64,000 nucleotides of DNA from Marthasterias glacialis (taxonomy: Eukaryota > Echinodermata > Asteroidea > Forcipulatida > Asteriidae): the NCBI GenBank assembly GCA_911728455.2, contig OU452227.1, positions 11,379,110 through 11,443,109 of the forward strand. The letters run 5' to 3'. This document shows, one piece after another, positions 36,061 to 49,287 of this stretch. The notes under the pieces were generated by a model. The model was given only the letters and a program-made list of their open reading frames with translations, was not told the origin of the DNA and did not search any database. The translations under genes were made by a program, and so were the position numbers. Within the stretch, counting starts at the first letter, position 1. Every line of letters begins with the position of its first letter.

Positions 36061-37672
36061 TTCCTCAAAAACCATGGAGAAATACTGTTTTATGCCTCCA
36101 TGGTTAAGCGTGTGGATTAAACGAAATCATCCACTTTAACGTGACCCATATTCAAAATGCGCAAGACTTGCACAGGAAAAGCGAGCACCCATTCTGGTTG
36201 TGCTCGAGATTATATACTGCTTCCCCATTCAGCGTGGGAATTTCTTGGCGCCTTAAATTGGAATTTGAGTGAAAACTAAGATGTCCGTACTGGGGTTGAA
36301 TGCCAATTGGCACTCAGAGACTAGAATGGGAACAAGCAAAAAACAAAAACAAAAACAGCCCAACAAACCAGGCTATCATTTTAACCAGGCTATCATTTTA
36401 ATGTTGCCATCCTGAGTTAATCGTATATACTTTTTCTAATATTGGGCAATTAGTTGTGTGCGGTATTATTTTATTATTTGATCAGCTTTTTAAACAATTT
36501 TTTTTACCGTCTGATAAGTTTTTCGCAAAAAAACCCCATATTTTCCCGGCCTTACTAAACTCTGAGTTTTGGTAGTATTTGCTTTGAGGGTAGAGGCGCT
36601 TTAAGGGCCCCTTAAGGGCCCCTGAAGTGAATATTTCTTAGGAACATGTTTTGTGCTATTTTCTAATTTCATTATGTGTATGAAAACTAATTGACATCCC
36701 TTTTTGTTTAATTTTATTGAAAACTACACTTCTTTAAAATATTTAACATTTTCCATGCTGTTTGGACAACTGAGGGCGCTGTTGCCGTGATATCATTTTA
36801 GGGAGATACTGTTTACGTTTCTGTTGAAATTCATGACATTGTGAACCCGAAAATGTGCTTATTGAAAGCATTTGTGAGACAATTTTGCTGATTGGCTTAC
36901 TGCCATGAACTAACACAACGAATCACAAAATAAAAAAGTTTACGACAGGGAAATATCCTAAATTCAGAGTGTCAACTTTTTTGTATAAACTAATTGCAAC
37001 ATTAAGGTTTCTGCCTGATAATAATGACATCACACTTTTGATCATGAATATGGAAGTTTTCATTAGCTTAAAACAAAAAAGGCACCAAAATATCCTTGAA
37101 AATAGCAAAATGAAAATTGAAAAAAAAGGTTAAACGGGACACAAAGGTGTATTTCAAATGAGTACATTAAAAAAAATACTTTTAGGGGGCATCTAAACCC
37201 ATTTTGCCTTGTTACATGCTTTTGGTTAAAACCGAGTTCAGAATGACAACACCAACTTTTTAATGCCTTAAAAAGTGAAATTGAGGCAAGACCAATTACT
37301 CAACGCCCCCATTTCACTATGTGCATATAAGAAACTGACAATTCAACGTCTTAATTGATATTATTACTACATCAATTAAATCTTCCGCAAACCTTGTTAG
37401 AAAATAGTCTTTATCATTAGGTGCAGCTACATTAATTTCACCTTTTACAAATCAATCGGACTTGGGTTAATTATACGGCCCTTGTTCATAATATAAAGTA
37501 CAACTGTGTAATTAGATGCGTGAGGATGAAGGAAGGGGCAGAGAGTGGAGGGGCAATATGGCGGCGGTGATATTAAAATCAAAAGAATTGAAAGAGTTAA
37601 CACAGAGTGTCTATATCTCTATCTGTCAAGTACTGAAACGAAGTGCACAGCGGGGTATACGTTTGAAAGCAC
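36061..37672. other. Noncoding DNA between ispE and NLR copy 2
   Basis: No gene that I can support. AT-rich with a short duplicated CCAGGCTATCATTTTAA at about 36368-36400. Confidence 0.45.
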
Positions 37673-38062
37673 GTGGTGGCAAGCAGATTTATAGGCCCCT
37701 TTATCAATGGACAACAGTCCCTCGAAGATTCAATTGAGGATTTCAGAAGTAGCTTCCCTAAATGTAGTGATTTGGTTAAAGAAAAGACGGAGAAATTGAA
37801 GTGTGGCGAAATTGAAGCGTGTATGGCGGCAAGGGGCGGCTACATTGTGGTGTGTGAAACGTCAGTTTCATGGATAGAAAAGTGGCGACAGAAAACATGT
37901 GAAATTGTAGACAGGAAGGGCAAATGTTACCTGAAAGAGCCACGGCTCCATGTGATGTTGCTATTCCATGCAGAACTGGTGACCCCCTACAGTGACAGGA
38001 TGGGAAAGTATTATAGACTGAGGGAAAACATGGTGAATGAGGAAAAACACTGGCACAAGTAA
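37673..38062 (+). CDS. Hypothetical 129-residue ORF, doubtful
   Basis: An open frame on the plus strand, convergent with NLR copy 2, containing MAARGGYIVVCETSVSWIEK and LHVMLLFHAELVTPYSDRM. It is longer than most chance frames here and its composition is protein-like, but I recognise no family and there is no paralogous copy near NLR copy 1. A separate frame from 37516 overlaps its start. It may be a gene relic. Confidence 0.2.
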   Translation: MVASRFIGPFINGQQSLEDSIEDFRSSFPKCSDLVKEKTEKLKCGEIEACMAARGGYIVVCETSVSWIEKWRQKTCEIVDRKGKCYLKEPRLHVMLLFHAELVTPYSDRMGKYYRLRENMVNEEKHWHK

Positions 38063-38290
38063 AACATGGAATGATGTAACATTGCATAGAGAGTGGAGAT
38101 GTGAACATTGCACTGAGATGTGAAGAGGAAGCATGGTGGAAACATTACATGCCGAGCTATAGGGCAAAGGTAAGGTAGATGTGGTGTTTCTCGTAGAATG
38201 GTAAGGGGAATTGCCTTGAATGCGTGTCAGAAAACATGAAGAAACTATCGACGTTCACATAGAACTATATTATAGATTATTTGAAACAAC

Positions 38291-38296
38291 TTTATT
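38291..38296 (-). promoter_or_regulatory. Possible polyadenylation signal of NLR copy 2
   Basis: AATAAA on the minus strand, about 110 bp past the stop codon of the terminal exon, a normal distance for a short 3' UTR. Confidence 0.45.
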
Positions 38297-38403
38297 GTTA
38301 ACAAAGAATCATTTTTGAGACTGATAGTTTTTTTTCTGCAAGCCTTAACAGTACTTGTTCTGCAAAGGGTGATGCATCCTCATTGGAGATAGCACGACAG
38401 AGT

Positions 38404-38491
38404 CTACACCCAGAGTTGCAGAAACGTCTTCTTGGCCCTCTTACATTCTCGGTCAACTTCTTCGCCTTGGGGTAGACAGGGACTAGAGTAT
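38404..38491 (-). CDS. NLR copy 2, terminal exon (exon 3)
   Basis: The acceptor TTTTCTATGCAG is followed by 88 nt. Spliced in phase 2, it completes Arg and adds YSSPCLPQGEEVDRECK, RAKKTFLQLWV and TAG. It mirrors the terminal exon of copy 1 at 4712-4799 in length, phase and stop. Intron 2 is only 648 bp. A longer open frame through this exon is a different, incorrect phase. Confidence 0.8.
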
Positions 38492-39139
38492 CTGCATAGA
38501 AAATCAACATGGAAAATACATTCATTATACGTCAGTCTGCTTTAGTAGGAGGGAAGGGATGGGAAAGGGGAATGATCGTGGTGATAAGGCAGTTGGTTAC
38601 AGTAAAAAAAACTGTTTCATTTCAAATTACTTAACACACTGATTCTGGACAGAAAGTGTTTTACGAAACTTATGATATTGCAAAGTGAAATTTATGTACA
38701 TAAAAAATAGGCCGTGGAAAACTGTGCCAGAACGGCTGAGCTATCCACTCTGGACCAGACTGCAGTCGTCACTGGAGCGTTTATGACATGACACAGTGCA
38801 AGCCACCTTTGTCTGAAACATATAGACGCTCATTGGACATTTTTCCACGCTACTTAGGCAGCTGCTCAGTTGGATGGACAGAGGATGTAATTACTACCAC
38901 GAATTCAACCCTCCAGTATACTAGACCTAAAACAATCACGAACAAAACAACTCTCTACCAACATGGACCCCCCCCCCTACAAATCACCACAACCAACACT
39001 TTCCCAATTCATCCCCAAGTATGGCTTCCCATATCAACATCAATAACCGATATCAATATCATGGAGTATGACTGATGTTGAAACGGTATTTCTTTGCTGG
39101 GGACCATGGTTAAGAGAATTTGAGTGCACCCAATCGTAC

Positions 39140-41978
39140 CTGAAAGTTTTCAGTGAGTTGACACCGTGGCAGGCGCTGAGCATGCTGATGAAGTCAGGCG
39201 AGGTCATCTTAACGTAGAGAATGCTCAAGAATACAAGTCTCTGTGCCTTACACAGTTCTTGTGTGAAACGCTTGACCGGCTCTGACGGACACATCGATGT
39301 TGATGGAGGTATTCCTGATATCCTGAGGTCCACCAGATTAGGTAAGTTAGAAAGTATCGAGGCTGTGCAGCTTATCACTGTGTCTGGCACTGGAGAATGA
39401 ACAAGGTTCACGTGAGTAAGTCCATGAGCTAGAGCTAGATTGTCCTTGAGAAGAACAAGGCCAGCTGCGCTAACATCATACAGAGATATCCTCAGCTCTT
39501 TCCAATTGCGTTTCTCTTCGAGGAGTTTACAAAGAGAGTCCGTGACTGCATCATTCATTTGTTTATTTCGACGCAAATCCAATTTGCTGAGGCAAGGGTA
39601 ATGCTGTACCTTTTCAAAGAATTTAACAATCGCATCAGAAGACATCTCTGCCCTGTCTAAGATAACATTTTCAACATCGACTAATGGTGGAAGCATTTCA
39701 ACAAAGTCTTCTCCAACTTTGTTACCGGATACTTTTAAATACTTCAACTTCGGAGCTGACTTCAGAGAAGATGCCAAGGTAGCGGTTTGGCAGAATGTCA
39801 GGCCATTTAAACTGAGTGTAAGTTTTAATATTTCACGAAAAGCACCTTCGCTCATCATTCTAAACATTTCAGACCAATAGCAATCTTCTGACCTCATTCC
39901 GTTCAGCACCAATTCCTGCAGTAAACACTGCTTCAATGCAGGAAGAATAAAGCCCAAATTGAAATCATCAACCTGACGACGTTGTACTTCCTGCCAGATA
40001 GGAAGGACGGAGAAAAAGGTCAAGTCTGGTCGATCTGTAAGATAACTTGGCATCGCTTCCCCACTGGATTGGAGCACCTCACGTATGTTCTGGGCCTTCT
40101 GGACGTTTCTTTTCTTAGAATCGATGCTGTCGAACATGTATCTGGTTATGAGCTCCTCTGAACCAGGGTAACAGTTGAGGAACTCCCGGAATTCTGTGCT
40201 CGACTCTAACCTTACGCAAATCAACTCGACACTTCTGACTGATAAGACATTTTCCACTTCAACCGAACAGGTAGTATTGCTTCCTGTGACTTCATCAGAT
40301 GACTTTTGGAAACTATGACGAAACAAGTAACCAAGAGCCTTAGCTATATAGCTAGATATTTCCACTAAACGTATACGACAGCTGTCACCAAAAAGACAAT
40401 TGAGCATGTGGTTAAATGCGCCGTTACTACGGCCTTCAAAGTTAAGTTGAAGACAAAATTCAATCAAACGCTGGGTCTTCTGACATTCTTTAAAGTGGAG
40501 CTTCCCTTTAAGATATTGCTTGATGTTTTCCCCTTGCTGGACCTGGAATATATCTGTGACGTGAACTATAATGGAGTGTGCAGCTTTCCGGCTAGCTGCA
40601 CTGGCGAAAACCAGAATGTTGGCCAAGTCTAGAACTCGCTGATGGGTGTCGACTCTCTTTAAGTAGTCGGTAAATAGTTGGAAACTGCTCTCGTCACCGT
40701 CACATAAGTATGCCAGATGCTTTCCTGCAAATTTTTCTTGGAAGCTTTTCAGAACGAATGAAATGTTTCGTTGGGGCGAAAGCGTGAGCGATCCCGTGAG
40801 TTCCTGGTAGCTTTGTGGTCGAGCACATGAAACATCATCTCTGTACAGGAACCCTACACGAAGTCCTTGCTCGATAATCTGTGAACCGTTGGAACTTGTA
40901 AAGTCGCATTCTGAGAAGATTAGCTCTTCTTCGGGACCGCCGAGAAAGCCTTCAAGGGCAACCTTCCCAAGCTGAAGGACCAACTCCTGTAGTGTCTTAT
41001 TGTCAACTGTCGATGTCATATTCTGGACTGATTTACTCTGATAATGAGTGAAAACACATTCTACCAATCGGTCGTACAACTTACTTATGGTGTTCAATTC
41101 TCCAAAATCCTTTCCATCTGTCCATTTTGTCAGTTGACAGAAAGCAGTGAGCATAAGTGGTATGGATGCTAGCTCAGTTTTTAGATGATTTTCTTCAAGG
41201 TATAACAGGAGCTTATCTCCAAGAGGTCTTTGCGGTCCCCTGAATGTCTTATAAACGTAATCGTCGATGTCGTTCGGTGAGAAACCTGTGATCTCTAAGT
41301 GGCGATAGTTTTCGTACTCATTCGTGAAATCCCCTGCCCGTCCCGGCCGGCTGGTTACCACAACACGGCAAGAAGTGAAACACTCGTTCCTCAGCATCTT
41401 CACAATGTTACCGCAGTTCTCGTGCTTGAGTCCCTTCCCTCTGAATTCATCATACCCGTCCAGAAGGATCACCACATCATCCGGGTTGTCCTCGCACCAC
41501 CTCTCAATGGCAGTAGCGGTGAATCGGGTTTCAGACGGCAGTATGTGGTCTAAGACAGCTTGTCCTAGGTTACTGTGCTGGTCAAGTTTTCGCATTGGAA
41601 GCACAATGACGACTGGTGTATCGGCTAGAAGTGAGCCTGGCTTTCCCATGTACCAGTCAAAAGCGTATTTGGTCAATAAGGTTGTTTTCCCGCTGCCTGT
41701 ACGGCCCTGAAGTAGAATTCGCGTTGGTGACAGGTTGATGAGACCCAGGTTTTCGTCGATCAAGGAGTTAAAGATGGCATCATGTGATACCAAGGGAATT
41801 TTGACCGGGAGGAATGCTGTGGCAAACTCGATGAGGAGCACAACGTTGGTGAAGACCTGATCTACGTAGACATAGCCTGTTGAAACCCAAGGAATCAAAG
41901 GGAGCTTGCTCATCTTTGTCTTTACAAATATCTTCAACTTCTTGACAAACTCGTCTCTGTTTAGTTCATCACTCCAGC
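39140..41978 (-). CDS. NLR copy 2, exon 2: NACHT and leucine-rich repeats
   Basis: A close paralogue of the exon at 21104-23936 (about 90% alike by eye), with the same Walker A GRTGSGKTT, Walker B LLDGYDE and RVVVTSRPGR motifs and C-terminal LRRs. The acceptor lies before 41978 and the donor CAG|GTACGA at 39140. Six extra nt (a two-residue insertion in SLTLSPQRNIS) account for the length difference, and the spliced product is 1,066 residues (274+2839+88 nt). Intact. The two copies differ most in the LRR part and the region before it, as expected if ligand recognition diverges while the ATPase is constrained. Confidence 0.93.
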
Positions 41979-42390
41979 CTAGAAAATCAAAGTAAAAATA
42001 AGTTTCAATTAATCATATCGAGAAATTGTTCATTGTAAATCTTTAGAGATAACAAAATGTCACCATAAAATGATTTTGACATGTCTACTTGAAACGAGAG
42101 CACGATATTTTCCAAAACATTGAGTTTTAATTTTCCTGCCAAAAAGTTAATTATGAGGTACTTGGGTCTGTGGTTAACATTGCCCACCATAATATATAAT
42201 ACTAAACAACGGGTGTGTTATGGCTAAGTATTTAAATACCGAACCAAGATGTTTTCAAACGAAAGTTTAGATGTACGTAGACGATTACAATAAGCAACGA
42301 CCATTATATACATTGATGTTGTTTTTCAGTGGAAGTTGTGTAAAACAGTCAAACTTCAAACGTTTGAATGACTTCTGTGACTGGACAAAC

Positions 42391-42664
42391 CTGTTATTCT
42401 TGACCCCAAATGAGTCAAATCCAGACGGTCCGTCTTCTCGAATGCCTGTCGTAGCTGTCCCGCCATTTCGGATCGGTGTGTTCTCTTCTGCCACTGCAGC
42501 AGCATCTGGTAACACCTTTCGTGGGATTTATTGGGTACATCCTCGCGTAGGTTCTCGATTTGTGGCTCAGTGAAACCCAGATTCCTTGCGATTGCTTTCC
42601 AACTCGACCCGAGCTCACCCGCCAACTCCCAAAGTTTTGCCGTCTGCCCATTGCCCGCTGCCAT
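42391..42664 (-). CDS. NLR copy 2, exon 1: Death domain
   Basis: ATG at 42664-42662, MAAGNGQTAKLWELAGELG, then SSWKAIARNLGFTEPQIENL, YQMLLQWQKR and LRQAFEKTDR. 274 nt, exactly as in copy 1. The donor ACAG|GTTTGT gives phase 1 and joins GWSDELN. The intron is 412 bp. Confidence 0.88.
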
Positions 42665-44530
42665 CACGCCGTCATCTTTATAAAAATATTTATAATTAAG
42701 ATATTAAAGTTAAAGGGAGTCAGTATTTTGGGGATATAAAATTCATTCCCTTCCTCTAATTAAAAACATACAAATAAAAATAATAACAAAGATCATCTCC
42801 ACCACAACTTTAAAAATTATATCCAAAGAACTGTTTTCCCCTATACTTGGTTTATGCATGGGAAATTGATTTGCTTAAATATTCATTTCGCAACCACTCC
42901 ATGTATACAACCCTTTCCCTTCGTTACAGCACTACAAAATGTATGTTTTATTTCCAAACCTTTATCTTGCATTTCTTTATATAGCAAACAGTTACTCCTC
43001 ATGACCTCAACCACAATAACTTCATGAATCACAGCGAGTTGAACGAGGTCATTCAATCAACATTGTTATAATTGAACCGAATTGTGTGTTACTATGACAG
43101 ACGCCATTTGCAATATAATACGGCGTAGCTGCAATCATGACTGCAAGGGTGCACCCGACTAAACAGGAAGAAAACAGTACTGTGCCTCGGCCTCATGAAT
43201 ATTTTGCAGGCCCTGAAAATATTCCATACTAGACAGATTTGAGGGCAAAAAAGGAGGGGGGGGGGTAAAGTGTAAAATGCTTGCTCATTGTGACATGGGG
43301 ATTGTTGACTTTCAGTTTGGGGGTATTTTGTATGACATAGGCCCTTAATTAAAAAGAGGTCCTATTTGCTCAGAGGTGTAAATAGGACTTATGCTAGCGG
43401 ATGTTTATTTGGAAATGTACACAAATGCAGGGGTGTTTTTATTTGGACGGAGAATAACTCGACGGACCTTGGGACAACCTATGTCAAATTGACCAGAGGC
43501 GGGTCAAAGTTTATATGAGTCGATGGATATTCTCTTTACTGTAAAAAGCTGTGAGACTTCTAATTTGTTTATTTTATTTTTTTTTTTTTTTACTCTTCAG
43601 CATTTTGCACTTTGTGCTATATGAGTTTATTTAGTGGGGTGAATCATGAACTGTGTTACCTCCACGGTATACTAAGTCGTTAGTGTGCTATAGGTATGGT
43701 GTTACCAATGTGCATTATATCAACACTAAAATAAAAAAAATGATTTCGTTCGTCCATGACAACGAAAACTAGCCAAAACAAGCTTAGCCTGCACCAGTCA
43801 ACTATTTTACTATCTCACTCAAACCATTTCTAACCTGCTTGTCTCATCATGAAGCTATCTGACATGTGGTTTATTCTGATTCTCCATACAAGATAAGCTG
43901 AAATTCATTTAATCTATATACACCCCAAAACTAGCAATGATTTCAAAGCTGTGTTATCTATAGCTCAATTTGCTTACTAAACACATAAACCCCAGCCGCC
44001 CGACTGTGGCGCGAGATATGTGGGCGCTGTGCAAGCGATGTGTTGGGGCTTGTGTAGCTAGCGACCTATATGTCTTATGAGTGCATGGTGGGCTTGGTTT
44101 GCTTTTTTGGGGGCGGATGGTGTTGCATTGCATTCGGCCAGCTGGGGTTATGTTTGGTAGGCAAAGCTATCCTACAGCCATGAAATCAAAGCTACCCCAA
44201 ATCTAGGAATTTAACTTGTTTTCATTGGCTAAAAGGACACAGCCTATATAAATATACAAAACCATGTATAAAAGAATGTATCACCATAATTTTAAATTTT
44301 TACAATTACTCCCACATAGCGTACGTAAAGAAAGAAAACGAAAGGGGGGGGGGCATGTAGGCCTACTTGAATTAACAATTTTATTTTACCCAATTTATCA
44401 TACAAATAGGCCCCATAATAACAGAACAGACGAGGCTAGATCTAGTCTTTCCTTGCAGTAGGTCTATTTTTGGAAAACCATCACAGACAATAAAACTCAT
44501 AGATTGTATTGGAATATCCGATGAAATAGA
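42665..44530. other. Upstream region of NLR copy 2
   Basis: No gene. Up to about 43700 it retains patches of similarity to the upstream of copy 1. A poly-G run lies at about 43257-43265 and a poly-T run at about 43570-43591. Confidence 0.5.
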
Positions 44531-44640
44531 TTAAAATAAAAATTAAAATAAAAATTAAAATAAAAATTAAAAATTAAAATTAAAATAAAAATTAAAATAA
44601 AAATTAAAATAAAAATTAAAATAAAAACTAAAAATAAAAT
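44531..44640. repeat. (TTAAAATAAAAA)n-type tandem repeat
   Basis: About nine imperfect 12-bp units, followed by a C-rich run at 44646-44659. Confidence 0.9.
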
Positions 44641-45150
44641 TTCTCCCCTCCCCCCCCCAAAAAAAGAAATTGAAAGGCAAATAACGCAAATTTTTAATTC
44701 TTAAATGGGTAAATAAAATGTGTAAAACGCCTCTGAAATGTCCTAAATTACACAAGGGAGCATCTCGTGTTACAAAGTTGACAAAGTTGACAAAGTTTCC
44801 CGGACCTAAAGCGGGTCCCGGACCCCGCTTTAAAGGATTTGCGCTCGCTGGTTAGTAGCACAGATGCCTCGTGTGATATAATTTCATATAATAGTATTAT
44901 GGTTTGACCATAGAGCAAGGCAGTCCTTGCTCTATGGTTTGACAGGGTTCATTTCAGGTGATCAAAATAGGCCTATTTTGGGTTTCTGGTAGTCTTTTAA
45001 TTGCCTCTCAGTATAACGCACCATCCATTTATCATAACAAGAAAAAAAGGGTCACGTGCATTTATATCTCTTGGATAACACGTAGGGCCTACTGAACATT
45101 TTGTCGATTTGGAAACTAGCCCTAAAATGTTGATCCACCCCTGCGTCGGA
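44641..45150. repeat. Dispersed repeat shared with 60745-62590
   Basis: Blocks such as AATTGAAAGGCAAAT, ATGTCCTAAATTACAC, TTGCCTCTCAGTATAAC and GGAAACTAGCCCT reappear in the same order in the right part of the window. Family unknown, no coding sequence. Confidence 0.5.
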
Positions 45151-45798
45151 GCCAAGTCACTTTTCAGTAGCGATCGACGCCCTTGAGAACGTGGCCTAAT
45201 ACCATTCGTTCAAGCCCTGCTCTATGGTTGAGGAATGCAACATCTCACCAAACACCTCCACTGCTGGGGAATGGAAAATCCGAGAACGCCTTAAACATGA
45301 CATAGAATTTAAGGAGGGCGGATCGTTGAACATGTATTAAACTCAACTGAAATACACAACCACTATACTACTACATTTAAAACTCGTTACAATGTTCATT
45401 AAAAGTGTAATGTGCACTCACATTAATAATGATAACGCTAGTTGTAAGATTGGGAGTCCATGCTTTCGTCGATACGGTCCAAATCTCTATGATGAGTGTA
45501 TCACGCACGAAGGGCTCTACTCCGTGAGCTATCTGTGGTTACAATGCGAAACTCAGCCGCTGTATTATCTGTAGCCAGCGGTAGTACACAGATTGTGAAA
45601 TGCCGTAAAAACACCTGGATATAAATAACTGCATGCGTGACTCATTTACAAGTGCATTCCAGCTAGTTGTGCACTTCGCAACTTGCACCGTTGCCAAAAG
45701 GGGTCTACATGCACACCATATTATAATTGATGTTTACAAAATGAGAAGCTTGACCCTTGCCTCCTGACCTTCAGTCCATGTAAATGGGACACACCAGG
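45151..45798. other. Noncoding DNA
   Basis: Nothing that I can support as a gene or RNA. Confidence 0.4.
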
Positions 45799-45913
45799 GT
45801 ATGGCGTGTCAAACGTTGCAATATTCGATAATGTACGTATGTGTGTGCGATGTTTCTCATTATATGCGACGATTGTCATACATGTGCGATATTTGTCATA
45901 TTATGTATGCAAA

Positions 45914-47852
45914 TGTAGAGAAAGGTATTTCTTAGCCTTATTATTTATTTAGTTTTAAAATACTTTTGTTTTGAATGTAGCTCCTCTGGAAGAACTTCTT
46001 TTTTTTTAAAGAGTGTTTCCCATTAAGCTTTTAAGGACCCATTATTCTGTCATGAGCCCCTGACTCCACTTGATTTATGGTTTGACTGGCCACAGTCTTA
46101 GACCATAGAGCTCAGTTGTTTTAGACCATGCGGTCAGTGAGCAGTTTGGCAGCAGAGAAAGCACATGTATAAGTTCTGGACATAAGCTGCTATTATTTCT
46201 CCGTTTGCTGCTCAAATAATTTGGGTGAGTTTTTCTTTGTTTTTACTTATAGTTGTATGATAACTTTTCCTCATATTACCGCTGGTGTATTTTCTTGAGA
46301 AATTTAGATCTTTAATACTGAAGGATTATTATTTCTTTTAGTTTGATTAACTTTTGGCTTATAAAGTTTCAGTGGTTGAGAAATGTGTATTTAGCACCAA
46401 GTTAGGAGTTTTTAGAAGATTTGACTGTTTTGTTTGGTGTATCAATTTGATAAGATTTATGTCGTTTTCTTTAGCTTGAACATGGTTGGCAAGAATGTTT
46501 AGGAGTAAGAGTACCTTTTAACATGTTTTTAAACAGCTAGTGAAATCATCATTGTTTTAGTAATGCTGAAGGGGATCCAGTAATCTCAATGATTTATTTT
46601 TCTTTTGTACGTTTCTCCAGGAAGATTAAGTTTTCTAGTTTATAAATTTCCTTGTTAATGCCCATTTTAATCTCTGCATTATGGAGGTAACTTTGCTTGC
46701 ACATGTATATCCTTGGTCTTAATGGTCCAAGCACCTTGAGAAATCTAACCACAGGTAGTTCTATGATCTAACTAGGTTTTAAGCTGAGTGTAGTCTATGA
46801 ATTGTTCTTACCGGTACTTGTAAGGTTGTATCAATATATTATCGATATCTTGCTAGTAACACACAGTGTAGTATGAGCGCTGGTAACCACAATTGATATG
46901 TGATCACTACATTACTCAATGTCTAAACTTTACTCTGGGAGGGAGGTTTACTGCTAAAAGGCTATAAATCAGCTCATGCCCTGGGGCATTATCTTTGCTT
47001 CCGTCTGGCCATAAAATGTTCTGACCAGTGGTCCCTCAACCTCATCAGTATGCATTAGAAAGTTTTACTTGTTTGTATGGATGAGTGCCGGACTGGTTGA
47101 TGTTTTAGTGTTTGTTTTATTTTAGAGCCAAGTTTGGAGATTTTTTGTGGTCTTTGTTTGAGAGCCTAAAGTTTATTCACCTTTGTAATTTCTACTTTAG
47201 AATTTTAGATTTTAAACATAATACTTATACGGTGTATTCATTTTATTCTTTTTGACTTATGATCTATATACCCATCGTTCTTAACTAGTTTGCTAACAAT
47301 TTCACGTCTTTCTTTACTTGTGTATTTCTTTAAGCAGTACATGTACTAAGAATGTTTATAATTTCTTGAAAGTGCTCTGGTGTCTAAGGTTTAAAGGATC
47401 ATATAATCGGTGACTTTTATATTTTATTTTATTTTAAAGTACGATATTCTAAATCGTTTCCTTTCCTTTTCCTTGTATTCTCAGGTTAATGTCGGAATGC
47501 ATTTTGTAGTGATTCTCTTTTAGCACTGTGTTGGTTTCACAAGGGTTATTTTCATATATACAAAAAGTCAGATTTCTTTTAGTGGTCTTGGTTTCGCCAA
47601 AGTTATTTTAGTTAATAGAATATAGAGATTTGTTGAGATAAGTTAACTTGTTTTGATTTTTTTGTGGAAAGTTTTGAATTAAATTTACATTTTCAGGTTC
47701 TATTGTTAAAAGAAAACTTTTGTTCACTTGTTCAAATTTGTTTTGGGTTTTCGAAAGAAAGTTCGCGACTCTATCATTTAGATCCTGTTTTATTCTTCCA
47801 TTTTAGCTATCCCCGTCATTTTATTTTTGGTGAACCAGTTTCCTGGGTTACA
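45914..47852 (+). repeat. 5' LTR of the Ty3/Gypsy element
   Basis: 1,939 bp, TG...CA ends, unusually long. It matches 53796-55734 throughout as far as I can see. Confidence 0.95.
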
Positions 47853-48024
47853 TTTTTTGGTGGAGAATCCGGGTATGATAAATATTCTTTTAGAATTTAG
47901 CCAACTTTCTTTTTCGTTTTCTCGATAAGTACTTATATCCTTGTAAAAGATATATATAAAAAAAAAAAAAAAATTAAAAAAAACCAACACAGTGCTCTAA
48001 GTTGAAAAGCTTACGAAGTGCAGG

Positions 48025-49287
48025 ATGACTGATACCCCGTGTCCAACCAACCTCACTTTCCATGGAAATGATGGAAGTTCACCATTTACGCCGAACAACC
48101 CCTTCAAAATAAACAACCACCACATACCCCTGGCAAAGGCTGATCTGCAACCTAACACCCAAGAAGCGCCTAAGTCGAATCTTCAGAATGCCTCCTTACT
48201 GATGGCAGATTTCGATCCCATCGGGAGATCCACTCCAAAGCCCACCAGATCGGGAACGTACACCGCCCACCAGCTGAAGGATGTTCCAACCTTCAGCGGA
48301 ACCAGTTCAAAGAAGCACGGCGTCCGAGTGGAAGACTGGGCGAGAGACATGCGTTACCTTCTGGAAGTTAAAGGTCCACAACCTGATCGAGTGAAGTTCC
48401 AGGAGGTAGTGCGGCACACAAAAGGGGATGCCCGAGATGTGGTCCTAAACCTGGAATGCCGAGGAGCCATCACAGCAGAAGAGGCTATTACAGAGCTTCT
48501 GGATGAGTTTGGAGAGGGGAGCGCCGCAGCCACCCCAATTGCAGCCTTCTTTTCGAGGCGACAAAGGTCAGCAGAAACAGCTACCGATTTCGCTATCGCT
48601 CTTGAGACTCTGCTCAGGCATGTTAATGAAATAAACCAGAGGCAAGGGAGACCAATCTCAATAGGCGAGGATCGGGACCTTCTTCTCACTACCCAGTTCA
48701 TGACAGGCCTCAGTGATGATGCTGTGAGGAGACGTCTTGCTCCCATGCAACCCCGCTCTATGGCGTTCAAGACGCTGCGAAAAGAACTCCGCATCATCAG
48801 CGAGGAGTTCGATTCAGTACACCAGTCCAGACGGATGCACTACTCAATCCACCAACACACAGCAGAAGCTGCCAGCTCTCCCTCAAATAACAGGAATCCC
48901 ACAAAGCAAACAGAGATAAAACCAGCCCAATCTAATCTCCATGCTGCACCAGAAACAAACAAGCAGCTAGAGGAGCTGACTAAAATGATGATGCGTCAAA
49001 TGTTAGTACTCGACCAGGTTGCCCAAGGGCAACACTCTCTCGACCAGCGAGTTAACCAGATCGAGGCTTCTGTGAGACTGGGACCCCAAATACAGTCATA
49101 CAGAGATGTAGATAGACAGAGGCCCCCAACGCATGCCAACTTACAGCGACCCTACCGGTCTCCTGCTACTGGACAAAATCAGAGGTGTTTTAACTGTGGT
49201 GAAGTTGGCCATTTTGCTCGCTGTTGTACGAGACCAAGATCACAATCGGGCCCGGAGCAAAGAGGAAGTCACACTCCTTTAAACTAG
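48025..49287 (+). CDS. gag: Gag of the Ty3/Gypsy element
   Basis: 420 residues, structural protein of the retrotransposon particle. A CCHC zinc knuckle CFNCGEVGHFARCC lies at about 388-401, after a helical capsid-like region (about 70-260) and a Gln/Asn-rich linker. It overlaps the next frame by 64 nt, and pol lies in the -1 frame relative to gag, the relation for which this family is known to use frameshifting. Confidence 0.88.
   Translation: MTDTPCPTNLTFHGNDGSSPFTPNNPFKINNHHIPLAKADLQPNTQEAPKSNLQNASLLMADFDPIGRSTPKPTRSGTYTAHQLKDVPTFSGTSSKKHGVRVEDWARDMRYLLEVKGPQPDRVKFQEVVRHTKGDARDVVLNLECRGAITAEEAITELLDEFGEGSAAATPIAAFFSRRQRSAETATDFAIALETLLRHVNEINQRQGRPISIGEDRDLLLTTQFMTGLSDDAVRRRLAPMQPRSMAFKTLRKELRIISEEFDSVHQSRRMHYSIHQHTAEAASSPSNNRNPTKQTEIKPAQSNLHAAPETNKQLEELTKMMMRQMLVLDQVAQGQHSLDQRVNQIEASVRLGPQIQSYRDVDRQRPPTHANLQRPYRSPATGQNQRCFNCGEVGHFARCCTRPRSQSGPEQRGSHTPLN

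Noticed and set aside
38298-38525. 75-residue frame spanning the terminal exon of NLR copy 2
   Set aside because: It is in the wrong phase; the phase that splices in frame in both paralogues ends at 38404.
48354-48797. Minus-strand open frame of 147 codons across gag
   Set aside because: Shadow of gag; the family has no antisense gene of this type.
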